A DNA stretch of 13,055 nt from Bacteroidaceae bacterium (GTDB lineage: Bacteria; Bacteroidota; Bacteroidia; Bacteroidales; Bacteroidaceae). Where the stretch lies: NCBI GenBank assembly GCA_017551845.1, contig JAFZKR010000123.1:1-13055 (forward strand). Reading direction: 5' to 3'. Below the pieces are notes generated by a model. The model was not told where the DNA came from. It saw only the letters and a program-made list of their open reading frames with translations, and made no database searches. Made by a program: the position numbers and the translations under genes. Below are positions 6,941-13,055 of the stretch, one piece after another (the first letter of the stretch is position 1; the number at the start of each line of letters is the position of its first letter).

Positions 6941-8327
6941 TACTTTCTATATTTTCAACATCACTTTTGAAATTCCGGTCAACCTGTATCTGGTCTCTTA
7001 CCATGTTGCAGGCATGCAGTACGGTTGCGTGATCACGTTTGCCGATATAAGAACCTATTTTGGTTGTAGAATAATCAAGATATTTTTTTGCAAGGTACAT
7101 GCTTATTTGTCTTACCTGAACAATTTCATGTTTTCGTGATTTTGTTTGTATTGAATCGGCGGAAATGTTATAGTAATCACAGACCTTGTTGATAATTCCT
7201 TCTATAGTGATGGGCTTCTTTTCGTGATGTTGACTTTTTTCAAGAACCTCATGGGTCAGTTCCAGGTCAATCTCTTTCCTGTAGATTGTAGCATGAGCCA
7301 TGATGGAAACGATTACTCCTTCGAGGTCACGCACATTGTCAGTAACGTTAAGAGCGACATAATCAATTACCTGCTCCGGGAATCGTAAGCCGTCACGACG
7401 AGTCTTATCACGTAAAATATCTTTGCGGAGCTCAAGATCGGGGTGTTCTAGTTCTGCAACAAGTCCCCATTTGAATCTTGTTATTAGTCTCTCTTCCAAA
7501 TCTTTCAGATCTTTAGGAGGACGGTCACTCGTCATTATAAGCTGTTTGTGGTTTAGATGCAGATGGTTGAAAATGTGAAAGAATGTGTTCTGGGTTTTTA
7601 CATATCCTGACAATTCCTGCATATCATCTATAATCAGTATATCAATGGTCTGATAGAAATGAATGAAATCATTGACATTATTGTTCCTGACAGCATCAAC
7701 ATATTGGACATGGAACAGGTGGGCAGATATGTACAGTATTCTTTTTTCGGGATAGAGTTCACGTATCTTCATTCCTATGGCATTAACAAGGTGAGTTTTT
7801 CCCACTCCTGATGATCCATATATGAATAGCGGGTTAAAGGCTGAATTGGCGGGATTCAGCGCTATAGTTTCTCCTGCTGTTCTGGCAAGTTTGTTGCTGG
7901 TTCCTTCCACAAAATTCTCAAAGAGATATTTGGGATTCAACTGGGGGTTCAAATCCTGAACAAGAACGGCATCCGAAGAGGTGGGGGACTTGTTACCGCT
8001 AATTTTGGTTCCTTTTATACCTGATGAAGGCGAGTCGGTGGAACTTATATCCTGTGTCAATTCGTTTTCCTTATCTGTAAGGATACTGTACATGAGTCTA
8101 GTGCCTCTTCCAAATATTTTTGTGAGGGCGGCCTTAAATACCTCAAGACAGTTCTGTTCAAGATATTCATATACGAAAGCGCTAGGAACCTGTATGGTGA
8201 GTTCTCCTTCCTCTAAAGATATAGGTTTAATGACGGAGAACCAGGCATTGAATACAGTATCTGTAACATTGTCACGAATGAAATCCAGACAAGCATTCCA
8301 TTTAGAAGTTAATTCAGTTCCCGACAT
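6927..8327 (-). CDS. dnaA: Chromosomal replication initiator protein DnaA
   Basis: Cytoplasmic AAA+ ATPase that binds DnaA boxes, opens the origin and helps load the replicative helicase; it also acts as a transcription factor. The 466 residues match the family (E. coli 467). Domain I covers about 1-80, a short polar linker rich in Ser, Thr and Asn about 85-125, and the AAA+ core about 130-345, with Walker A GSSGVGKT (171-178), Walker B IDD (D234, D235), sensor TSDRPP (266-271) and a candidate arginine finger in ERLITRFKWG (R284). Domain IV holds the DNA-binding signature GKRDHATVLHA (429-439). The frame stays open 48 codons upstream, but that stretch is unlike DnaA. The ATG at 8327 begins a typical domain I (SKWNACLDFIRDNV) and has an AAGGTG site before it. 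It converges on folB and lies downstream of an envelope operon on the same strand. Confidence 0.96.
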   Translation of the reverse strand: MSGTELTSKWNACLDFIRDNVTDTVFNAWFSVIKPISLEEGELTIQVPSAFVYEYLEQNCLEVFKAALTKIFGRGTRLMYSILTDKENELTQDISSTDSPSSGIKGTKISGNKSPTSSDAVLVQDLNPQLNPKYLFENFVEGTSNKLARTAGETIALNPANSAFNPLFIYGSSGVGKTHLVNAIGMKIRELYPEKRILYISAHLFHVQYVDAVRNNNVNDFIHFYQTIDILIIDDMQELSGYVKTQNTFFHIFNHLHLNHKQLIMTSDRPPKDLKDLEERLITRFKWGLVAELEHPDLELRKDILRDKTRRDGLRFPEQVIDYVALNVTDNVRDLEGVIVSIMAHATIYRKEIDLELTHEVLEKSQHHEKKPITIEGIINKVCDYYNISADSIQTKSRKHEIVQVRQISMYLAKKYLDYSTTKIGSYIGKRDHATVLHACNMVRDQIQVDRNFKSDVENIESSLQC

Positions 8328-8330
8328 AAA

Positions 8331-8336
8331 CACCTT
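8331..8336 (-). promoter_or_regulatory. Shine-Dalgarno-like site supporting the dnaA start
   Basis: Minus-strand AAGGTG lies 3 nt before the ATG at 8327, after a run of A. The spacing is short, but no similar site precedes the upstream in-frame ATGs at 8366 and 8471. It therefore favours the 466-residue form of DnaA. Confidence 0.45.
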
Positions 8337-8485
8337 TTTTTGTTTGAAGGCGGCAATAATTCTCATCCGCTTTGCAAAGTTGAGAATCTTATTTGATTCA
8401 TACAAACGAGAAAAATAATGTGTCAAATACCTTTTTTTCAAGGTGCTGGTATTCAATGTCTTGCAAAACATTTATAAATTAGTTG

Positions 8486-8506
8486 AAAAAAGCCTATTGA
8501 CTTTTT
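8486..8506 (-). terminator. Weak terminator-like hairpin in the dnaA leader
   Basis: On the minus strand AAAAAGTC, AATA, GGCTTTTT forms an 8-bp stem with one G-T pair and ends in a run of T. On the plus strand the G-T pair becomes a mismatch, so the structure favours minus-strand transcripts. It may end the amidase operon or act within the dnaA leader. Confidence 0.35.
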
Positions 8507-8535
8507 ATAAATAAATGGTAATCAGAATAATAAGT

Positions 8536-8544
8536 TGTTGATAA
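8536..8544 (-). promoter_or_regulatory. Near-consensus DnaA box upstream of dnaA
   Basis: Minus-strand TTATCAACA differs at one position from TTATCCACA. It overlaps a dyad, AAGTT-N6-AACTT (8532-8547), 209 nt before the dnaA ATG. Autoregulation of dnaA through such sites is known in other bacteria; here it is an inference. Confidence 0.4.
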
Positions 8545-8724
8545 CTTCTTGGCGAATGATGTTTGGAAGATAATACATCACCTTTTAGATACCTTTATGA
8601 AGGGGACAGACTTTAATTAAAAAATTATATCAAACAAGTTGTTTATTTAGACAAAATCTATTTTAATGGGCTCTGATGACAAGTATAATGATTCAGTTCA
8701 ATCGATAATAAAATGTGTATTAAT

Positions 8725-9846
8725 TTATTTATCTTTATCCGCGATTTCAAGTGCTTCCTTAACCGTTATTTTTTTACCGTTCAGAAACGCAATGACGAAG
8801 GCATCCTTGTATCGTTTACGAACCTCTGTCTGCAGTTTGGTAATCTCGTTGTAGTCAGTTGTATTTCCACAAGTGTACTTATATTGGCTGTTCTCCATGT
8901 AATAGCTTACATCCGGAAGATTTTTTATTCTGCTGTCTGTGCTTTTGAGTTCAACATTGCTTAAAAAGAACTGTATACGGTAAACCGGTACTTCAGATGG
9001 TTGGGATGTTGACAGTTTTGGATCCGTATTGGAAACGGCTTGACTCAGGTTAACAGATTTGGCAGTCTGTTTCCGGTAGTCTTCAAGATAATTGACGAAT
9101 GCCCGATAGAGGCTGGTGGCCAGTTCTTCAACTCCTTTCTGTGAAGTCATGTACCGGCAGTCATCGGTGTTCGAGATGAAACCTAGCTCGACGAGGATGC
9201 TCGGCATGGCGGTTTTCCATAACACTAGAAATCCTGCCTGATGAACGCCTCGGTCTGATCGGCGGGCATGACTGACCATCTGTCTCTGAACCATTCCGGC
9301 AAATTTCAGACTCTCTTTCTGGTATTCGTTCTGCATGAACTCGAATATTATCTGGCTTTCAGGGCTATTGGGGTCATATCCTTCATATCTGGTTTGGTAG
9401 TCGCTTTCGTAAAGTATCGCCTTGTTCTCTTCTATGGCAACGCTCAGATTGGCACTAGTGCGTTTTTCCTCAACGCCGAGAAGATATGTCTCGGCTCCTC
9501 GAGCACTCGTGCTTTTGGCAGAGTTTGTGTGAATGGAAACAAAAAGGTCAGCACTTGCTTTGTTTGCTATTTCACCTCTCTGGTTCAGTTCCACGAAAAC
9601 ATCGTTCTTACGTGTATAAATAACCTTGACCTGTTTGCAATTCTTTTCTATGAGTTGACCCAACTTTAGTGCCACGTTCAGATTGATTGATTTCTCTGTA
9701 TTTTTGCCGCTGATGGCACCGGGGTCCTTGCCTCCATGTCCAGGGTCAATCACAATTACGAAGTTGCCGTCCTTGTCAACAGCATGGGATGGCAGACAGA
9801 TGCAGATCAGTATCAGTAGGAAAGTTGTTCTAAAGATTTTTGCCAT
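8725..9846 (-). CDS. Secreted N-acetylmuramoyl-L-alanine amidase (Amidase_3) with SPOR-like tail
   Basis: Zinc hydrolase that cuts the amide bond between N-acetylmuramic acid and the stem peptide in peptidoglycan, acting in the periplasm, typically in daughter-cell separation or wall turnover. The 373 residues begin with a signal peptide (about 1-22, ending SHA). The Amidase_3 domain covers about 28-255, with zinc ligands H37 (DPGHGGKDPGA), E51 (TEKSINL) and H106 (VSIHTN) and the catalytic glutamate E220 in VELGFISN, so it should be active. A polar linker (about 257-288) joins a C-terminal region (about 289-368) that starts PVYRIQFF and looks like a SPOR-type peptidoglycan-binding fold. A strong Shine-Dalgarno site and a 4-nt gap couple it to the heme-motif lipoprotein gene upstream, making it the last gene of that operon. 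Confidence 0.93.
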   Translation of the reverse strand: MAKIFRTTFLLILICICLPSHAVDKDGNFVIVIDPGHGGKDPGAISGKNTEKSINLNVALKLGQLIEKNCKQVKVIYTRKNDVFVELNQRGEIANKASADLFVSIHTNSAKSTSARGAETYLLGVEEKRTSANLSVAIEENKAILYESDYQTRYEGYDPNSPESQIIFEFMQNEYQKESLKFAGMVQRQMVSHARRSDRGVHQAGFLVLWKTAMPSILVELGFISNTDDCRYMTSQKGVEELATSLYRAFVNYLEDYRKQTAKSVNLSQAVSNTDPKLSTSQPSEVPVYRIQFFLSNVELKSTDSRIKNLPDVSYYMENSQYKYTCGNTTDYNEITKLQTEVRKRYKDAFVIAFLNGKKITVKEALEIADKDK

Positions 9847-9850
9847 AAAG

Positions 9851-11338
9851 CTATTCCTCCTTTTTGGATTGATAGGAAACTGTCTGCGCTTCTCCTTTGA
9901 TAAATGACGCGAATTGCCTTGCGGAGATAGAGACCGGCTCTTTCATAAACTCCGGTATGTTGAATGAAAACATGAAATCGCGGTTGAACTCGGGATTCTG
10001 TTGTGGGATCGTAAAAGGTTTGCTGAATGATCCGTCATCATTCATGTGAGAAAGATAAAGCCTGGTATATGCTCCATCCTCGCGACGGGTGGAGAAAATA
10101 ATCCATTTCCCGTTGCTGGACCATGAGTGATAGCTCTCCACGTCATTACTGTTGATTTCGGTCAATGAACGGAAAGAGTTATCATTCAAGTCCATCAGAT
10201 AAAGATCTGCATCCTTGTGCCAAATATGGAATACGCCATATCCGCCCATGGAGAAGAGTAGATAACGGCCATCGGGAGAAACGCGCGGCAGGGTAATGCT
10301 GCGGTCCAAGGCGGCTGCATCTATTATAAGTTCACTCTGACCCCATGTCCTGTTATCTGGATTGAAGGGTTTGCTGTACAGGTTGTATTTTATTGTTCGG
10401 CTATTGAGAAAGACCTGATCCTCCCGACCAGGGTCGAAAGGAGCTTTGTAATCAGCTGACACATAGTAAAGAGTCTTCCCGTCTGGAGACCATGCCGGAA
10501 AACATTCGAATTTGTCTGGGTCATTCTCGATAATGCTTACTGAGTTACCTTTGATATCATACAGGATCAGGTCACTCTCTTCATCGGCCACTTCTATTCG
10601 GTTATGGTCAGCAGTGTGTATGGACTGATGGGTCTTATTCGTAGAATATGCAATGTAATCATGTGTGGGATGCCAGGCGGGATAAACTCCAGCGGAGATA
10701 GTGGAATCTGTTTTGAGATTGACTTTCCGGAGCTTGCCTTCCAAGACCATGATGGTTCCTCCCTTATACTGGCGGGCATGGAATTGCATGTTGTCTGTCT
10801 TCCAGTTGCGGTAATGATGGCAATTAATACACTGGCCATTGTCGCCTTCCTGTATCATGGAATTGGCATAAATAACTTTTTCCTTGAATGAGGTCAGGTC
10901 TCTTTGGTTGATTGTCAGTCGCTCGTAACTGACTACAGAAGGGGGTATGATCCTGTAAGAGATATATTGGTCAATTTCATCTGAGAGTGTCATGGTGAAC
11001 GGTCTGTAAGCAGTCCACCCTTCGTTTTTTAAGACAAAGACCCTCACACATATCTGGTTAGAGCCATCTTTGAGCCTATTCCATTCTTTTTCTCTGATTG
11101 CAGATATCTTGCCCTTAACAGAGACTTGGGCATTGCCGGATGAAAAAATAGTTAGATACTTTTCTCCCTTTTCCTGAATTATGAAGTTCATGGGAGCAAT
11201 GTTGGATGGAACAGTTATGTCGGAGTAATCTGGGAAGATGGCAGGAACTGCATCTGTGTTACTGACGTTTCTGGGAACTCCGGTTCCGCAGGAAATGAGC
11301 AGCAGAAAAGCTGCAGAATAAATGAGTGCTCTTTTCAT
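9851..11338 (-). CDS. Lipoprotein with c-type heme motif and TolB/PD40-like beta-propeller
   Basis: Function unknown. The 495-residue protein starts with a lipoprotein signal (lipobox LISC, C17), so it should be lipid-anchored in the envelope. The residues after C17 (GTGVPRN) lack the acidic surface-export signal of Bacteroides lipoproteins, which suggests it faces the periplasm. Residues about 40-160 form a beta-rich N-terminal part. Then comes CINCH (C170, C173, H174), a classical CxxCH c-type heme site, with M184 and H187 as possible second ligands. The rest is a propeller with at least four TolB-like repeats: WHPTHDYI (222), WSPDGKTL (283), VSPDGRYL (353) and WSSNGKWI (406). Such propellers usually bind proteins or glycans. 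It lies 3 nt after the membrane-protein gene and 4 nt before the amidase gene. Heme attachment is inferred from the motif alone. Confidence 0.75.
   Translation of the reverse strand: MKRALIYSAAFLLLISCGTGVPRNVSNTDAVPAIFPDYSDITVPSNIAPMNFIIQEKGEKYLTIFSSGNAQVSVKGKISAIREKEWNRLKDGSNQICVRVFVLKNEGWTAYRPFTMTLSDEIDQYISYRIIPPSVVSYERLTINQRDLTSFKEKVIYANSMIQEGDNGQCINCHHYRNWKTDNMQFHARQYKGGTIMVLEGKLRKVNLKTDSTISAGVYPAWHPTHDYIAYSTNKTHQSIHTADHNRIEVADEESDLILYDIKGNSVSIIENDPDKFECFPAWSPDGKTLYYVSADYKAPFDPGREDQVFLNSRTIKYNLYSKPFNPDNRTWGQSELIIDAAALDRSITLPRVSPDGRYLLFSMGGYGVFHIWHKDADLYLMDLNDNSFRSLTEINSNDVESYHSWSSNGKWIIFSTRREDGAYTRLYLSHMNDDGSFSKPFTIPQQNPEFNRDFMFSFNIPEFMKEPVSISARQFASFIKGEAQTVSYQSKKEE
9856..9862 (-). promoter_or_regulatory. 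Strong Shine-Dalgarno site of the amidase gene
   Basis: Minus-strand AAGGAGG lies 9 nt before the amidase ATG, inside the last codons of the preceding gene (Lys-Glu-Glu-stop). This is unusually strong for Bacteroidales, where such sites are often weak or absent. It fixes the amidase start and suggests translational coupling. Confidence 0.7.
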
Positions 11339-11341
11339 TGT

Positions 11342-13055
11342 TCAGAATGTTTCCTGTCCACGAATGAAATAATAATAGAACCAGAATGTCTTGCCGAAAT
11401 GCTTGTAAAAAGAGTATGCTGACTCGTTGATGCTTCGTACCGGGTGAGACTTTTCAAATGCAACAAATGAGTCATAACCGTTTTTTACTTGACGGTCAAA
11501 AGGCAAGGACTGTATTCCAGCATCTTGTTCAAGATTACTATAGAGTAAAGCTGCTTCCTGATAGTGACGTGGAATTGTCTTAGGAGAATTGGAATCGAGA
11601 TAGTTCAGAAATGATATCCAGAAAATCTGAATGTCCTGCATACGCATTGCCCACAACATTGCGGCTCTGTCAAACTGAGGTGTTGCCTGGGGGGAGCGGT
11701 GTCGTGTAAAATGATTCATTAAAAAAGGTTCAATCATAGCATGGTCATTAGACAGTCGATCTTCATAGCAAATGAGTGGCAAGACCGTATTATATGGGAC
11801 GGCATTCTGAATAGTATCCTTGTCTGATACAGAGACAAGTGCAAGTTGTGTGGCAGCCCATTTCCTGTAAAAGAGAGTTTTTCCCAAAATACTCAGATAT
11901 TTGCGCGCAAGATTCCACTCTTCCATTGATATTGCAGACATGGTAGCATACTTTAGGGTAGAGTAGCTCCATCCGTATTCAACGCTTTCTTCTATGCACC
12001 AGCGGTGGCAGTAATTGGGTAATCCCCAGAAGAAATAAAGCTGTTTACCTGCCTGGATTGATATTGGAATATGGTATCTTCCTTTTTGCTTGCGAGCTCC
12101 ATCACGAAATGTAAACATCTTTTCGGCTTCAGTACCGAGATTGAAAAGTGCGACATCCTTTAGCAGGACGATTATTCTGGTAGGCTCATAAAAACGCGAT
12201 GAGTAGGTCTCAACGATAGATTCAATATTATTGATGTTCGTGGTCACACCAATACTCTTGGAACGTTTGGAGTAGGCTCTTTCTTCGGTTTTTGCAACTC
12301 TCTTCTCAGTTCTTTCGAGAATGGAGGTTACCTCTTTCCAATCATTGCGATCCATGGCTGCGGACATGGCGTTCTCGATTAGGTAATTGTGGTCTCGGAA
12401 ACTGAGGAAAAAGACTGCTGCAGCGGACAAAACGGTAATAGACAACTGTAAGAAAAACATCTTATTACGGTTCCCGGAAGAGTGATTGCTTATCCTGATG
12501 AACGGGGCAATAGCCATGAAAAGTATTAACAACATGCAAGGGAGACGTACCGGCCATTGGCTTTCATAATTGATGAGTGGCAATCCTATGGTATATATAT
12601 CTTCTGTTCTGAAAGTAGTGTAAAAAGAATGGAGAAAAAGTGGAAGAACGGTTGAGGAGATAAGTGCTATTCCTAATCCGGTATAATCTTTTCTGTCGTT
12701 CTTTTCTTTGCAGCAGGTAATTGCGGCAATTATGGCCGAGACAGGCCCCCAAACCCCTGAAAGGATATAACCTATTGATGCCGAGAGGATAATGATAGTC
12801 CATCTGACAGGGAGAAAGGTTGTTCTCATATAGATTAATACAGTGGACAGAACTATCAATGTACCTATGGCAGGAGTAAAGAACCATCCTGGAGATTTCA
12901 TTAGAAGAATCCCGTATCCGGCACTCAGAGAGTAAATGGCTAGAATAGTTGCAGGAATATATGATAAAGCCCAAAGTGTATCATTTATTCCACGAAATGC
13001 CATGCGGAAAAGTTTGACCGTTATGGCGGCAAGAACTATCCATATTATAGCCCCC
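11342..13055 (-). CDS. Polytopic membrane protein with large periplasmic helical domain, 5' end missing
   Basis: Function unknown. It resembles the Bacteroidales family I remember as DUF6057, but I could not check this. The frame is open to the window edge: 17 codons before the ATG at 13003 encode a clear membrane segment (IIWIVLAAITV), so that ATG is internal and the true start lies outside. Numbering from it, further segments fall near 10-34, 41-59, 67-82, 83-97, 108-126, 153-170 and 182-201. Positive charges between them (KEKNDRK near 99-105, RNK near 179-181) predict that the remaining ~350 residues are periplasmic. That domain is mainly helical and could be TPR-like (ENAMSAAMDRNDW and MEEWNLARKYL have repeat character). 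It holds a CX3C pair (C332, C336). It is the first gene visible in the operon, 3 nt before the heme-motif lipoprotein gene. Confidence 0.7.
   Translation of the reverse strand, partial: GAIIWIVLAAITVKLFRMAFRGINDTLWALSYIPATILAIYSLSAGYGILLMKSPGWFFTPAIGTLIVLSTVLIYMRTTFLPVRWTIIILSASIGYILSGVWGPVSAIIAAITCCKEKNDRKDYTGLGIALISSTVLPLFLHSFYTTFRTEDIYTIGLPLINYESQWPVRLPCMLLILFMAIAPFIRISNHSSGNRNKMFFLQLSITVLSAAAVFFLSFRDHNYLIENAMSAAMDRNDWKEVTSILERTEKRVAKTEERAYSKRSKSIGVTTNINNIESIVETYSSRFYEPTRIIVLLKDVALFNLGTEAEKMFTFRDGARKQKGRYHIPISIQAGKQLYFFWGLPNYCHRWCIEESVEYGWSYSTLKYATMSAISMEEWNLARKYLSILGKTLFYRKWAATQLALVSVSDKDTIQNAVPYNTVLPLICYEDRLSNDHAMIEPFLMNHFTRHRSPQATPQFDRAAMLWAMRMQDIQIFWISFLNYLDSNSPKTIPRHYQEAALLYSNLEQDAGIQSLPFDRQVKNGYDSFVAFEKSHPVRSINESAYSFYKHFGKTFWFYYYFIRGQETF

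Larger units (their letters stand above)
8328..8724. other. 397-nt AT-rich gap between amidase gene and dnaA
   Basis: This gap must hold the end of the envelope operon and the dnaA leader. It contains a near-consensus DnaA box (8536-8544), a weak minus-strand hairpin with a T-tract (8486-8506), and a 13-bp dyad AAACAA-G-TTGTTT (8632-8644). A possible minus-strand promoter reads CTTG, 19 nt, then TAGATTTTG, the last element at about 8653-8661; it is close to but not exactly the Bacteroidetes consensus. With only one box-like 9-mer, I do not call a replication origin. No convincing small gene was found. Confidence 0.6.

Noticed and set aside
7187..7195. TGTTGATAA inside the dnaA coding region as a further DnaA box
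   Set aside because: It is one base off consensus and lies in coding sequence, where such a 9-mer is expected by chance.
7981..8418. Plus-strand 145-residue open frame antisense to dnaA
   Set aside because: It is the reverse of well-conserved dnaA coding sequence, has no recognisable motifs and no ribosome site.
8328..8471. A 48-codon N-terminal extension of DnaA
   Set aside because: The frame is open, but the encoded residues do not resemble DnaA domain I, which begins cleanly at the ATG at 8327 and has an AAGGTG site before it. The extension would also give an unusual length of 514 residues.
8328..8724. Replication origin (oriC) next to dnaA
   Set aside because: The region is AT-rich but holds only one near-consensus DnaA box and no box cluster. 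The perfect box before nrdJ is also single. Not enough to call an origin without a GC-skew analysis of the whole chromosome.
12564..12974. Second open frame inside the membrane-protein gene
   Set aside because: It is shifted against the real frame, is Cys/Arg/Tyr-rich without domain character, and the main frame has clear membrane segments here.
13001..13003. ATG at 13003 as the true start of the membrane protein
   Set aside because: The frame continues without a stop to the window edge and encodes another membrane segment, so the gene is cut by the window.

Overview
The window looks like chromosomal DNA of a Bacteroidales bacterium (Bacteroides/Prevotella-like). The evidence is the DnaA sequence style, a class II ribonucleotide reductase with a C-terminal zinc ribbon, an Amidase_3 enzyme with a SPOR-like tail, mostly weak Shine-Dalgarno sites, and a TAnnTTTG-type promoter element. 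The genus cannot be fixed from this sequence. I see no mobile elements, CRISPR arrays, tRNA or rRNA.

Left part, plus strand (1-3486): a sugar:cation symporter of the GPH family, cut at the window edge, is followed after 6 nt by a GH94 disaccharide phosphorylase, most likely cellobiose phosphorylase. Together they would import a beta-glucan disaccharide and split it with phosphate in the cytoplasm. A hairpin after the phosphorylase probably ends this operon.

Middle, plus strand (3487-6821): a 378-nt AT-rich regulatory region holds a perfect DnaA box, a 16-bp dyad, a promoter-like -7 element and a leader hairpin followed by eight T. It leads into nrdJ (adenosylcobalamin-dependent ribonucleotide reductase) and folB (dihydroneopterin aldolase), 11 nt apart. 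Both serve nucleotide and DNA precursor supply. They converge on dnaA, with two hairpins around the junction.

Right part, minus strand (6927-13055): in transcription order there is a polytopic membrane protein of unknown function (its start lies beyond the window), a lipoprotein with a TolB-like propeller and a c-type heme motif, a secreted N-acetylmuramoyl-L-alanine amidase, and then dnaA after a 397-nt gap. The first three genes are 3-4 nt apart and form one operon. I could not match this membrane protein/heme propeller/amidase set to a described system, and it is the best candidate here for new envelope biology. dnaA has its own AT-rich leader with a near-consensus DnaA box, which suggests autoregulation. 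One DnaA-type site in front of nrdJ and one in front of dnaA suggest that replication initiation and dNTP supply may be co-controlled.
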